Positions 1 through 10,701 are shown, counted from the first letter of the stretch. The stretch is 64,000 nucleotides of DNA from Molanna angustata (GCA_963576475.1 OY754970.1:41686647-41750646), one strand, 5' to 3'. Notes: a model not told the origin generated them from the sequence alone. Numbers and translations are program-made.

Positions 1-260
1 AGATCTCTGCAAGATAATATCATGACTCCGCCACCACGGGGATGATGGGTATGTGTTTGAGAAGAATAGGTGCTTGCCCTGTCACGTCTGAACACATTAT
101 AATTATTTGTAGGTGCAATTTCCGTATCTAGAATACAATCAATTAACCAAGTTTCAGTAATGCCAAACAGTTGATACTCATCGTTCAATAGAACATTATT
201 ATAAAATATATTTGTTTTTGTTCGAAGACCTCTACAATTTTGATAAAATAGAGAAATCAT
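1..260 (-). CDS. Non-LTR retrotransposon ORF2, endonuclease N-terminus, cut by window edge
   Basis: Reading leftwards from an ATG at 260, the frame is open to the window edge and encodes about 86 residues that begin MISLFYQNCRGLRTKT and continue through GITETWL and RGGGVMI. These are the opening blocks of the APE-type endonuclease of Jockey/CR1-superfamily LINEs: the N-terminal asparagine segment (YQNxRGLRTK), the catalytic-glutamate segment (TETWL) and the GGGV strand. The same blocks occur in the same order in the LINE at 24697-28790, so the two are relatives, but spacing in the middle differs. In a full element the endonuclease nicks target DNA for target-primed reverse transcription. Whether the rest of the ORF is intact lies outside the window. 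No ORF1 was recognised in the sequence to its right. Confidence 0.8.
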   Translation of the reverse strand, partial: MISLFYQNCRGLRTKTNIFYNNVLLNDEYQLFGITETWLIDCILDTEIAPTNNYNVFRRDRASTYSSQTHTHHPRGGGVMILSCRD

Positions 261-2323
261 GGTCTTAAATTAATGTATATTAACCAGCGTGTTGTATTTC
301 CGTATATATACAATATCACAACATACACACGCATACAGATAAACGCACATCTGCATTTAAATAATAAACATTCAACATTATAACAGTGCGAGTAAAGTAA
401 ATGATAATTATATACATACACGAGAAAGCATACATACATCACACACATATTCAATAATAAATAATTAATATTACAATAAGTACGCACAAAGTAGATATCA
501 AATGTCCACGCGTATGTGAATTCAGAGTAAGAACATAATATAGTAGTACATATCTGTTTAATTTGTGACTTACCAGTATGAAATAATAATAATATGAGTT
601 TTTGTACACCATAATCCGAATATTCACTCGGTGTAATGCATAAAAAATAGTAAAATAGCGTAGTCATCATTAAGTATTGGTGATTTATAAAGTTCAAATA
701 GTATTTGGCAATTATATATGTACACATAATGGAATTAAGTTTAAATAAGTTAAATGAATAATAAGTTAAATTCTATAACTGTCAGTGACAGGAACAGCAA
801 TAAAAACACGGTAGAAATTAAATTATAACCAACCTGGGGTATACAAATCAAATCAAATATTTGATCAAGTGTTGAAATATTGTAAAATATAAATTAGTCG
901 GATACATTATGAAAGTGGTACGCGGAGTGTGAATATAATAGGAAAGGGTACTAGGAGTAGTGGGATAATAAAATATAAAAAAACATTGGTTTATGTATTT
1001 TATTTGTTAATTGCACAAATAATCTGAAATAATATCTCTTGGGAATACTGAACTGACAGAGCAAAGATGTTATCCGTCAGTCATATCTTTATTCAGTCGA
1101 GTCTCAGATCAAATCAAGACAGCACAAAATTTATAAAATTTACAAGACAATTAGGATTTCTTGCGTAAAAGGATTATTATATAAGTTATGTCCTTTTACA
1201 CTACGATGTCGAACATTTGATACATTTTAGTTCTTCCGTAGTTCATGATGTATTCAGAACATTTTCTTATAAATGATTGCCATTTAACATTACCTTATCT
1301 CAAATAATAAACATACCATGAAATCATATTTCTCTTCATAAGGTACCAATATAAAATCGAATGCCACACACCTATCTATACCTCACTTGTATTCTGCCAT
1401 CGATTTATTTGAAACCCTTAATTATTGTAATTTGAACCACTTGTATTTCCCTCTACGGGGTAAAGGTTCTAGATTTTCGATTTGCGTTATCACGGAACCC
1501 ATATATCAAACAAGAAGGTACTTTTTCTTATTCTGAACTCAATCAAACTACTAAATGTTCAAAAAGTAAAACACATTTCTAGATGAAAACTAGGACAGCT
1601 TGTGTCAAGATAACAAAACGAAAGAAACTTGTAATATGGAAAATTGAAACGTGTTTATATTAATCACAAACAAAACCATAAATCATACATCAGCGTGATG
1701 TGTATGACAGAAAGAAGAGGAAATGAATAGATTGACATGGAGTTCAGAGAAGATATTATTGTCATTGATCGCTCTATCGATGACAGGAGAAGATGGAAAT
1801 GACAAGATACGACAGAAAAACAAATTATGTGAACACCGTCTGTAGAAAAGTCGATAATTTATTAAAACGTATGTTCTATTTCCCTATTTCCGTTGTTGTA
1901 CGTATAATGTCATGTGAAATATTCTCAATCAGTTGACAATGACGATGTCACTCGTTCATCATAGAGAAACTAGAGCACAATAAATCTGTGATTTTTTTTA
2001 TTAATTACATAACGACAGAAACCAGATAATTAACAGATTACAAAATAATTGACAGATTTATTTCAAAATAATACTCTATGTAGTTGTTTAACCGGAGAAT
2101 GACGACGAAGAGCATGTTTATGGAGGTAATGGCTCGATTCGTATCATAGAGTCTTCGATGAAAAAAAATTTCAAAGTTATTTTGGTGCATGCATATAAGA
2201 ACGGCATTGCAATGTAATATTTAGTACTTTCTTACAAATAATGGACAATTGCGCTTGTGCATAGTATCGTCCCAAGATATCGGTTTTTGATTTTTGTCAA
2301 CTCACTCTCGCGAACCGCAATGA
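261..2323. other. AT-rich stretch without recognised genes
   Basis: I see no supported coding region or repeat here. There is CA/TA-rich simple sequence around 300-450. The long open frame on the minus strand at 257-727 is rich in Tyr, Cys and Leu in a low-complexity way and matches nothing I know. It may include degraded 5' sequence of the LINE at 1-260. Confidence 0.4.
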
Positions 2324-2331
2324 CTTTAGAC

Positions 2332-2770
2332 CAGAGGTTCCCAATTTTTTTTTCTTGTAGACCTATTTCAAAATTTGACTGGTTTCGGTGGACCCCCACC
2401 TGCTACATTTTTACCATATTCCCAAAACTCGTCAAAAAATGTGAAGATTACATGTCATCTAACGATGGAAATTCGCGTCGCGGCTGAGTTCTAACCCTAA
2501 ACTTGGAGTGGTAAAAATAAAAAGAATATCAGTGCATTTTCCGGTGTTCTATTTATTAAAATAATATCATTACATACTTAATAGATTTAAAATTAAAAAT
2601 TTATAACGTACCGTAACTTCTACAGTGCAAATCAACAATTAAAAAAAATAGTTTTCATGGACCCCCACATACAAATTGTGAACCCCCATTTTTTGTCACG
2701 CCAACGTAGACCTCCATCGAGTTTCTCGTGGAACCCTGAGGGTCCACCTGGACTTCTTAGGGTATCACTG
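2332..2770. mobile_element. hAT-type non-autonomous DNA transposon (MITE), 439 bp
   Basis: The element begins CAGAGGTTCCCAA and its other end, read inwards on the opposite strand, begins CAGTGATACCCTAAG, a short imperfect terminal inverted repeat in the hAT style (CAG start). It is flanked by a perfect 8-bp direct repeat, CTTTAGAC, at 2324-2331 and 2771-2778, the target-site duplication length typical of hAT. There is no transposase; internal sequence is AT-rich with GGACCCCCAC-like blocks near both ends that extend the inverted similarity. It would have been moved in trans by a full-length hAT transposase that is not in this window. Confidence 0.87.
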
Positions 2771-2998
2771 CTTTAGACCAACCATACAGAAAAAAAATTA
2801 TTACCATCAAAATAATTCATTTTTATTTCATCAAGTCAGTGCCCCTCTGATTATCAAGTTACATTAAATCGCCTACAATTAGCTCACTAAAATTTATAAA
2901 TATTCTTTTTTTTTTTTTTAAGTTTACAATAACATATACAAAATATAAAACTAACAAACTATATAGAAAAGATTCACAGTAAGACAAAACATATTTAC

Positions 2999-3032
2999 CC
3001 TTTACTAGAGTGCAAGCACTCGTGTGTAAAGG
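2999..3032 (-). other. 3'-UTR stem-loop of LINE copy A
   Basis: On the minus strand CCTTTAC pairs with GTAAAGG and, inside a small internal loop, GAGTGC pairs with GCACTC around a TT loop. It lies about 80-130 nt from the poly(A) tract. Copy B has a hairpin at the equivalent place with different bases but the same ACACGAG segment. LINE RTs of the L2 type are known to recognise 3' stem-loops; that role here is inference. Confidence 0.6.
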
Positions 3033-3192
3033 AGACAATTTAATACAGAATACACAAAATATTATACATACATAATTATTATCTATACAAAAAGAAGTTA
3101 ATATAATTTACATATCAGTCAAATAATAAGTTTGATTTATTCTTTATTTTTTTTTAAAATCATTATGTTCAATTGCCAGTCTCAAATCTGTT

Positions 3193-3534
3193 TCAAGTTG
3201 GTTGAACCACACCACCCCATTGTATGTAAGTGTAGTAGTGGTGTGTTGTGTATGTATGTGTTAATGGGGTACACAGTTGACCCACTATATTATGTCTATC
3301 ACTCGCCACACGTACAAAGGCATGGTGCGACCTTCCAATGTCCTTATGTATTTGAAATAGCACATTTTTTTTATAGATATTTTTAAAAGATGGCACTTGA
3401 AAATCACGAAATAGTTGCAAAGTTGGGTAGTCAGATGGTTTTTTATTTATAATTTTTATTATCAACCTTTGCGTAATTTCTAGAGGCAAAATGGATGTTT
3501 TATACGCCCCTCCCCCCCCATGCAACAATGCCAT
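3193..3534 (-). pseudogene. LINE reverse-transcriptase C-terminal fragment (copy A)
   Basis: This is the longest open part of copy A. Its protein aligns by eye with the copy-B fragment: shared blocks are GA(Y/F)KT, the PLE..QR.IIKII..K helix, DYPT..LF..F.V, and NIYKK..LFQIHKDI. That run is typical of the region after the RT palm in CR1/L2/Jockey elements, where no enzymatic residue is known. The start methionine is only an in-frame codon inside the true, frameshifted ORF. The C-terminal 25 residues are low-complexity and probably lie past the old stop or in a shifted frame. Confidence 0.7.
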
Positions 3535-3764
3535 ATTGCTTTATTGAATGGGCGAAAGCGTAATACACATTTTTAAGTAATTTTAAATTGAGAATGTTTC
3601 TAAGGTTGATAAATATGTAAATAAGCTTTCTTAATCTGTTTATAGTATTATTTATTTGAGTTTTTTTTTTTTTTTTTTATTTATTTAACAAAAACAATAC
3701 AATGTTCACATATAAATCACAATTTAAAAAGGTATACAATTTTCATCATATAATTCATAATAAC

Positions 3765-3802
3765 CCTCTTTAATTGAGATAAAATCTCGTGTTAAAAGAG
3801 GG
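3765..3802 (-). other. 3'-UTR stem-loop of LINE copy B
   Basis: On the minus strand CCTCTTTTAA pairs with TTAAAGAGG and, after a CAC bulge, GAGA pairs with TCTC. Position relative to the poly(A) tract matches the copy-A hairpin, while the paired bases differ, which suggests structure rather than sequence is kept. Confidence 0.55.
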
Positions 3803-3908
3803 GAGTATCTATTTAATATTATTACATTTACCAAAACATTGTACATCTACTAAAAAATATGAAGCTACACAAAAAAAAGAATGAAATAACAAAAAATAAA
3901 TAAATAAA

Positions 3909-4313
3909 TCAGTACAATTTTTTAATTTTATTTTTAAATATACTATAATTTTTTTCGAGTCTAAGACTCAAAGGGAGTTCATTAAACCACTTAGTACCTT
4001 TATACTTATAGAAATGTTGTGAGGCAGTTGTACGTAAAAGAGGAATGGTAATACATCCTTGTGAATTTATTCTGCTGCTTAAAGAAAATGACAATTGGTT
4101 TGAATTTGTAAGAATATCTTTATGAATTTGGAACAATGAGATTTTTTTGTAGATATTTTCAACAGTTGAAACTTTAAATTCTTGAAATAAATTAATAGTT
4201 GGATAATCAAATCTCTTTTTTAATATAATTTTAATAATGATTCTTTGAAAAACTTCTAAAGGCACTAAAGTGGTTTTAAAAGCTCCCCATTGTCTATATG
4301 TCTGGTTTTCCAT
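3909..4313 (-). pseudogene. LINE reverse-transcriptase C-terminal fragment (copy B)
   Basis: The open frame encodes about 134 residues ending in the true C-terminus of the polyprotein: GTKWFNELPLSLRLEKNYSI followed by a lysine-rich end. The block order GAFKTTL, PLEVFQRIIIKIILKK, DYPTINLF, NIYKKISLFQIHKDI and the W-N-LP motif (KWFNELP) matches the post-RT region of CR1/L2/Jockey LINEs. It is the same family as copy A and the fragment at 20244-20600. The apparent start sits at a deletion junction (NLKWK joined to the QWGAF block). Confidence 0.75.
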
Positions 4314-4699
4314 TTAAGGTTACTGTCAATTATTACTCCTAAATATTTAATTTCATTTTTATTTGTTATAGACAATCATAGACAATCGTTACATATTTTT
4401 ACATGTCAATACTTTTGTAGAACAATTTTTTGAGTGTATTTTAATATTTAATGCAATGGGAGGTATTTTCTTGTTTATGGTAAAAGGTATATAGTAAGTT
4501 TTCTCAATATTCAGGGTCAATATATTATTGTCAAACCATTCTTTTAATAAATTTATATCAGTGTTAGCATTTTCTTCAAGCTCATTCCATGAATTTGCCT
4601 GAAAAAGAATTGCCGTATCTTATTTCTTTAAATTGAGTAAATTCAATAGTTCGTTCAAAAATGTCGTCATATAAAGATGAAAGTTAAATATATTTGTAT

Positions 4700-4864
4700 A
4701 ATACAGATGAGAATGATTTGAGATGGGAAGACGAAGTAACCAAAGATGCGAACCAGCTTCTCCAAGTGACCGGATGGAGAATGGTGGCTGAGGACAGGGA
4801 TGGTTGGAGGAGGCCAAAGCCCGATTTGGGCTGTAGTGCCATTGAAGAAGAAGAAGTATAATTC
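4700..4864 (+). pseudogene. RTE-type LINE C-terminal tail
   Basis: The plus strand reads LRWEDEVTKDANQLL and then W..VAEDRDGWRR, ending in a GAA-rich tract (EEEE). The pattern RWxDE/D...W...A.DR..W is the C-terminal signature of RTE-like endonuclease-reverse transcriptases common in insects, and an (AAG)n-like 3' tail is usual for them. Only the last 50 or so codons remain; everything upstream is lost. The fragment directly abuts the 5' break of LINE copy B. Confidence 0.6.
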
Positions 4865-5644
4865 AGTGTTAAAACTAATTAATTTATATACATAGACCAA
4901 CTATTTATTCATATATATCAGCCTATAAAACCTTGAAGAAGAAATAAAGAATAAATATTATTATATAAACCTATTTGGAGAAGATAAAATAAATTGAAAG
5001 ACAGGATCAACGTGATAAATATAAACATCAGGGTGTCTTTCCACAGATGAAATGTTATTACTATCCACCAAGATATTATTTTTTCTTGAAATTGATAAAA
5101 ATAATACTTCTTTCATACCTTTAATATTACCTTTGTATATTTCCAATATAATAATTATTATTATTTTCATCCTCCTACCAAATCGGATTAATTCTTCTCG
5201 AATAATATTCTTTATACATTGATATAATTTCAAAATAAATGGGTTGTTTATTGAAATATTTACCTTATTTAAGTATTTATTTATTAAGTCAATTACAAAT
5301 AATTATCATTTCGATAATTTTAAGATGATTTGACTCCGCAATTAATATTTTTGTATTAATTAACCTGTTTTATATTTTTGGTTGAATTCATACTTTCATA
5401 AGTTACATCAAAGTCCGCAGGGTTCACATCTAGGACCATTGTTATTAAAACCCTCTTTTATCAAAATATACTTATACGCCAAACTATCGTGAACAATGAT
5501 ACTTTTATATTTTTGGTGAAATTCAAATGATCTTAACTACATAATTACCTACATTAATTATTGTATTAGAAGTCCACAGAGTTCACATCTGGGCCTTTGT
5601 TATTAATATGTTTTGTGAATATTTTTTTTTAATATCATAACCAA
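4865..5644. other. AT-rich stretch without recognised genes
   Basis: No supported feature. A minus-strand open frame at 4961-5233 (90 codons) is lysine/isoleucine-rich and is not recognised. Two phrases (around 5400-5430 and 5570-5600) resemble each other ('aagtccgcaGGGTTCACATCT' type), so a degraded duplicate may be present. Confidence 0.35.
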
Positions 5645-5990
5645 CACCTTTACGGTATATCCTACAATGTGGGGTAACTAGCGAGAAATGAGCTATTATG
5701 CAGTACCTTCTATAAGGAAGCCATACACTTGCGTGTATCCCCACACAAGTTGTCTGTTACGGGAATCATTCCTAGTAAGAAAGATAAAGAATTATTGGAG
5801 GAACTCAAACGTGGTACTCCCGAACTACTATAAATTTTAATTTCAACAATTTTACTATAAGATCTTGTACGTACAATAGAGAAATAATTATTATTATTAC
5901 ACCAGTCTCATCTCACCTAAACAATCAATACATTCATAATGGGTGGAAAACCTTGCATCCAAACTATGCGAGATGTTATTTTGCTTCTTG
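5645..5990 (-). repeat. RTE-type 3'-end fragment (family b), interrupted
   Basis: This is one of at least five copies of a dispersed 3' end whose diagnostic end reads, on this strand's complement, GGCATATCCCACAATGTGGG followed by GTAACTAGCGAAA. The copy is recognisable at 5645-5755, is interrupted by about 150 bp of unrelated DNA, and resumes at about 5897 (CTCATCTCACC ... ATAATGGGTGG). The intact version at 40738-41036 shows the full order and a (TGAA)n tail. It is non-coding here. Confidence 0.6.
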
Positions 5991-7302
5991 TTAAATATTC
6001 TGATGAGCCATATTGTCTGCAAATTAATTCACAGTCTGACACTCTCACATGATTATGAGTCTAAAATAAACAAGATTAAACAAAAAAACAGATACAGGTA
6101 TATATCGATAAATATAGTTGTTGACAGTGAAGATTATACTGGGGCATGTGCATTGTGATTTACAATATGATGAATGGAGGCAATGGTCCATGGCAGAGCA
6201 TTGGAAGGCCATGGGAAACTGATCTATTCAACGGTACGATGCATTTACCAACAACTAATCAATGGTTTCACTTGCTGCTGAAGAATACAAAGGTACAGGT
6301 TGTGCATTGTTGTTAGATGAGTATCGTTAATGTTTTACTCTTCTACAGTTCAGTTCACAGTCCATGTCGGCCCTATGTCTGGTATTAAAGTGATCTCACA
6401 ACCTTTTTGATGGACAATTTTTTCATTTGATATTTAATATTATCATTCTAATTTTAACTAATTAATGCGTTATTATTTAAACGATAAAAATGCGATACAA
6501 ATTAAATAAATTCTAGTTTATTTCTTTGATGGTTGTTTTGTATGCAACGATATTATCAAAACTACGACAGGACGCTAAATATTTGCGATACGGTAATTTT
6601 ACGGGGAATTCAAAAGTATTAAACTATTTGTTGAATTGTGAGTTGAATAGACTGGTGTGTGAGGAAACACGCATGTATCATGTTTACTTTTATTAAGTAA
6701 TACACATCTAAACACATTTTTCCTTCCTTTTTTATTCGTGTTTTTTTTAAATATACCTAAGGCTATTTTATTTTTGAAATAGAGTTCCATCAAGAACTAT
6801 CTTAAATATCACTTGCCGTATTGTGTCGCTATTATTTTGAATCAATGATATATTTTTGCAACAAAATTAATTGACAGTTGGAAGAGATCTGTATTTGAGC
6901 ACTTGTATAAAGACAAATAAAATCAAATACTTATCAAAATACTAAATGAACTAATTTGTATTTTTTTTCTTTTTTAGTAATTATAACCAGCTGTCCTCAT
7001 TTTCACTTTCGGGTAGTTTGAAACAAAACTTGATTTATTTCAGTATTATAGAGTATATAGCAGACGGCAACCGGTCGCCCATACATCAGGTTTCCATCGA
7101 CCCATAGCACAAGAGACCTAACACAGAATTTACACAAGACCTTCGATGGCCATAAATAATCCACCAAAGACACACCAACGAGCGGTTACCGGTAGATTTA
7201 GACCAACCCATAGTGCACCAGATGCACACCACTTAATCAACCATAATAAATTTAGCAAAGTCGTGAACCCATGGAGAATTGAACCTAGAAATACATAGAT
7301 GA
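5991..7302. other. AT-rich stretch without recognised genes
   Basis: No supported coding region. A slightly more GC-rich block at about 7060-7260 (runs such as CGGCAACCGGTCGCCC) reads like degraded repeat DNA but I cannot name it. Confidence 0.35.
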
Positions 7303-7425
7303 GTCGGTGGGAGAGCGGCTAGAATACAGAATTAGAAATCTAGTGGAGAATTCGAATCCTGCCTCGACCGATTTCCTTCACTTGTAGCACAAGCATATAC
7401 TCAATTTATGCAATGTATGTATACC
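7303..7425 (+). mobile_element. tRNA-derived SINE, family A (diverged copy)
   Basis: The head keeps a diverged tRNA-like A box (GGGAGAGCGGCTAG) and a clear B box (ATTCGAATCCTGCC) ending CTCGACCGATTTC, then the family body with TAGCACAAGCAT. It aligns with the better copies at 17188-17342, 24329-24480 and 37226-37398. SINEs of this kind carry an internal RNA polymerase III promoter and rely on LINE proteins to move. The anticodon arm is degraded here. Confidence 0.7.
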
Positions 7426-7619
7426 TGAAAGGAATAGGGGACTCATTTTTAACACCCTTTTCTATAACTTCACTTCTGTCTGAGCTGGAATTTTGCAATT
7501 GATTTTTAACTAACTTCCCAATAAGTTAGAGTTCTGAAACTTTTGTGATTTGTGTATTAACAATAATGCATGTTGTTTTATTTATTTATACGGGTTTATT
7601 TGCATATATTAATATATAT

Positions 7620-7672
7620 TAATATTTGACATAGTACCTGTTAGTTGCCCGAGAAGCTACATAAAATAAAAA
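7620..7672 (+). mobile_element. SINE family B, 3' body only
   Basis: The phrase TTTGACATAGTACCTGTTAG followed by TTGCCCGAGAAG is the 3' body shared with SINE-B copies at 18750, 39031 and 48953. The tRNA-like head is absent, so this is a 5'-truncated copy. Confidence 0.6.
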
Positions 7673-8559
7673 ATAAGGCAATTTCTTCCAACCAACCCGA
7701 GCAACGTGAAGTCTCTTAAGTTAAATTGGTACAATACTTAGTACCTATTAAGTTAGAAATAAAAAAAAACGGCAAAAAAGAAAAGAGACAAAACACAAAA
7801 TAAATTGTCAGTTTATATAAATGAATTTGTTGATCATTTAAAAATGAACGTTTTTGTTTTCCATACGAAGTAAAGAAATCTATGCACTTCCAGCTGAACA
7901 TAAATAAAAATTTTAAACTTATTCGGTTAGATGCAACAATAATAGGTATTTACATATTATAACAAATCAGAATGTTATACATTTCTACACACGATTTAAC
8001 TGTACTTATATTTAATAAATATGAAGGTAAAATTATTAATTGAGTAATTTAATGTATGGTAATGAAAAATCGATAGCAAATTTACCTATTATGTAAAGAA
8101 AACTTTAAAAACACTTTTTTTATTTACTTTTTTACTTTATCTTTGCTATATTCCGTAAGTTATCAATTAAAATTTAGCGCTTATTCAACAACAATAAGCA
8201 ATGAATAATAATCCATATGCCAAAAGAGAGAAGGTTAACGATATATTTACTGTATTAGAAGATCTACAAGCGCCATATGCAAATGTATGTCAAGCTTCGG
8301 TGATAAAGGTTATGAACGGAACACACACACAGATCAATCCACGCCGACGACAGAGCATGTGTCAAAAGAGCATTAGCGCTTCCAACGCTTCAAATAAATT
8401 ACGACATAATTGCTTTATGTCTTTTGACGCACTTCCACACTCGCACCAGTTGACATTCATCCGCGGAGAAATGGCCTAAGCCTCTTTTGACACGCGACAT
8501 AGGCCAAGTCTTACGTTCACAAATTTTAAATCGGAAAAAATATATTAATTTAGAAAAAA
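7673..8559. other. Unassigned; GC-richer island with a 12-bp inverted repeat
   Basis: Mostly AT-rich. Around 8260-8520 base composition rises and a 12-bp perfect inverted pair GTGTCAAAAGAG / CTCTTTTGACAC occurs at about 8359 and 8483, about 110 bp apart, with some further similarity inwards. It may be a small degraded TIR element. An open frame at 8201-8479 crosses it but has no recognisable domain. Confidence 0.35.
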
Positions 8560-8561
8560 TA

Positions 8562-9119
8562 CGAGGTGTCTCGAAAGAAAGTTTATATTTGTATTCAGAG
8601 CGTTATGTGTAGATGTTAGACGACTTCTTGGTACCTGAACTGCTAAACTTTCCTGGCTATAACCAAAGAACATGGTTCCAGCAGGACGGAGCAACGTCAC
8701 ACCCATCCAATACATCTCTGCCACGAGTTCGTGAAATTTTCCCAGGCAAATTGATCTCCAGGAGAGGTGATATAAATTGGACTCCACGCAGTCCTGATTT
8801 AACTACTATGGACTTCTTCCTATGGGGTTATCTTAAATCCAAAGTTTACGCCAATAAAGCGACTTCCCTGGCACATTAGAAAGAAAATATCTGCCACGAA
8901 ATGGTAGCCATCACTGAGTCCACCTGCCGAGCCGTCATAAGTAATTTTACCGTTCTATTAAATGAGTGCTGCGATCGCGAGAGTCTAAATTTGGACGATA
9001 TTATTTTTAAGAAATAAATTCCCAAATTATGTTTAAATAATTAATAAACATTTTTTTGATACACGGCTTACTTTTTTTAATCGATCCACTAAATATAAAC
9101 TTTATTTTGAGACAACCTG
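8562..9119 (+). mobile_element. Internally deleted Tc1/mariner-superfamily element
   Basis: Both ends carry matching inverted repeats: the left reads CGAGGTGTCTCGAAAG then AAAGTTTATATTT, the right, read inwards, CAGGTTGTCTCAAAAT then AAAGTTTATATTT. TA dinucleotides flank at 8560-8561 and 9120-9121, the target duplication of this superfamily. The element is only 558 bp because the N-terminal half of the transposase is deleted, compared with about 1.3 kb for usual full-length members. It could be mobilised only in trans. Confidence 0.85.
8613..9017 (+). pseudogene. Tc1/mariner transposase, C-terminal half
   Basis: The frame carries the DDE/D catalytic core blocks WFQQDGATSH and PRSPDLTTMDFFLWGYLKS, holding the second and third catalytic aspartates with about 36 residues between them. 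It continues past a TAG stop at 8877-8879 in the same frame as KENICHEMVAITESTCRAV and ends DDIIFKK with TAA at 9015-9017. The first catalytic Asp and the helix-turn-helix DNA-binding region are missing. So there is one in-frame stop plus a large N-terminal deletion; the protein cannot be active. The first ATG is simply the first methionine after the deletion. Exact subfamily was not assigned. Confidence 0.85.
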
Positions 9120-9121
9120 TA

Positions 9122-10430
9122 CATATGCGTGATTCTCACGTAAAATAATTAACTCTGCATTAGTGGCAGATATTATAGGTAAAAGTTGAAGTTAAGCATA
9201 TTTTCGTGAATTATCTATGAATCAGCTCCATAGATTATCACTGATAACCCCACACTGTGGGTAATGCCACGATGATATCAATGCACTATGGTTTTAATCA
9301 TGTTTTTCGTTAATTTTAACCGTTTTTATAAATAAGTAAATAAACAATCCTGACTATTTTTCCAGTAGTTTAGAATATTCACACATTCAAAACTTCAGCC
9401 ACATGATTATAAATAGTATGTTAAGCAGCAAAAAGGGTTATTTTATGGTGCAGAATAACGATGTCACATAACGCCTTATCTAGATGAATTATACTGATCA
9501 AAGTGTTAAGAGGAAATTGACTACGAAATTTGCTGTTAATAAGCTGACCACATTACGTTGAAGAACTGACAGAAAAAACAGTTCTAGACCTCTTTCTCGC
9601 ACAAAGATCGTCTTGATCACAGAGTGGCAACTCCTTAAGGGAGCTGAACAGGGTCAACATGGTGGCTTTCTATGATCCTATAAAATATAATAGACTAGTC
9701 CCAGATGTCCACTGTGCCCACAACAAGAGCACTTAACCTAGTACTTAAAACCTTAGTAATGATTCTTAAGCATTCAACGTCGTCCTGAAAAATCATCATA
9801 TTTACTATAAAAAGTACTTTTTTTATATTTAATTTATTCAGTTTTTTTTTTGTTAAATGAATAATTTTAAACATAGTATAATCACTTCGTATAGATTCAA
9901 ACAAAAAAATTTCGACATAATATTGACAGTTTTAGTACATCATTTAATTCAAGAAATAAACCCACTACTTGATTATAAATGCTTCCACTATTGAAGATTT
10001 CATTCTGAGCTAAAGCAGGCAAAATGAATTTGATCCTCCGTCAACATTCGTCTTGGATTTCGTAACTGAAAGAGCTGAGAACGCATTCAAAGGCCGGATC
10101 TTGATCAATCCAAGTTGTCGCGTTGAGGAAAATAATGATCTTCCGTCATTTTAATATTCGTGAATAAGTAACAGGTCGGTGAACTTGGTTCAAATGATAG
10201 GTACCAACCTGACTGCGGCTAGACCTAGCTAGCTAGACGCACTAGACAAAATAACATTGAGGACTTTACACAGACAAAAAAATAGTTACGATGACTTAAT
10301 ATGGGATATCTGCCAACTTACATTTGCGCAACCAATGACATCAATCATTGCAATTCTCTTGAAAATACTTATATTAAAAAAAAAAATTGTGAATATTATA
10401 TTATTTATCTCATCCATACTGATGTTGTCT
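9122..10430. other. AT-rich stretch, mostly unassigned
   Basis: A short piece at about 9243-9285 (AACCCCACACTGTGGG then TAATGCCACGATGATAT) looks like the very 3' end of the RTE family-b repeat on the plus strand. Otherwise I see no supported feature. Confidence 0.4.
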
Positions 10431-10445
10431 AGCGTATTAACATCA

Positions 10446-10620
10446 TACATACACATACATACCATCACGCCATGTCCCTTACGGGGTAGGCAGAGAGAAC
10501 CGAACGCCACTTACTTCTATCTTGACATACATTCATCGCCTCGACAACATTCATACATCGTCTTATACATGTTCGTCTGTTGTTCACGCTTCTAACATTC
10601 TAACATAGCGCTTCTAACAT
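10446..10620 (-). mobile_element. RTE-type LINE 3'-end fragment (family a) with 15-bp target duplication
   Basis: Read on the minus strand this is the last 50 or so codons (ending in the conserved frame ...FGSLCLPRKGHGV or SAYPV-like variants) and tail of the same family as 23228-23626. The tail is a tetranucleotide repeat seen as ACATACATAC on the plus strand. A perfect 15-bp direct repeat AGCGTATTAACATCA lies at 10431-10445 and 10621-10635, so both boundaries of this 175-bp, severely 5'-truncated insertion are defined. Confidence 0.85.
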
Positions 10621-10701
10621 AGCGTATTAACATCAAATTGTTAAATCTACAGTCAACTACTTTCCTCTGTGAACAAAACTTATACCAGCAAGCAGGATAA
10701 T

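Larger units (their letters stand above)
2905..3655 (-). mobile_element. 5'-truncated Jockey/CR1/L2-type LINE, copy A
   Basis: Read on the minus strand this is the C-terminal end of a LINE reverse-transcriptase ORF, a 3' UTR and a poly(A) tract (poly-T at 2905-2919). From about 3650 the frame gives INNTINRLRKL, then VYYAFAHSIKQYGIVAWG, the block common after the RT palm in this superfamily. A G-run near 3515 shifts the frame, after which it continues GAYKTSILPLEITQRLIIKI to 3193. The 3' UTR carries a strong hairpin at 2999-3032. Copy B begins immediately to the right in the same orientation, so the two lie head to tail. Broken and truncated; it cannot be autonomous. Confidence 0.75.
3661..4619 (-). 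mobile_element. 5'-truncated Jockey/CR1/L2-type LINE, copy B with internal deletion
   Basis: From 4619 leftwards the minus strand encodes the end of the RT palm and thumb: DTAILFQANSW, NTDINLLKEWFDNN, LTLNIEKT, then after stops and a small repeat KNEIKYLGVIIDSNLKWK. It then jumps to QWGAFKTTLVPLE, so the INNTINRL...YGIVA block present in copy A is missing here. The tail is a poly(A) tract seen as poly-T at 3661-3679. The 5' break is at about 4619. In-frame stops near 4400 show decay. Confidence 0.75.

Noticed and set aside
257..727. 156-codon open frame on the minus strand
   Set aside because: Low-complexity Tyr/Cys/Leu-rich translation of CA/TA-rich DNA, no domain, and it overlaps the start of the better supported LINE frame at 1-260.
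4961..5233. 90-codon open frame on the minus strand
   Set aside because: Start region is Ile/Lys homopolymer-rich, no recognised motif, no supporting context.
8201..8479. 92-codon open frame on the plus strand
   Set aside because: No domain, and a 12-bp inverted repeat begins inside it with its partner just past the stop, so a degraded repeat is more likely.
10257..10595. 112-codon open frame upstream of the Penelope-like fragment
   Set aside because: It crosses the boundary of the RTE insertion at 10446, so it cannot be an original reading frame.
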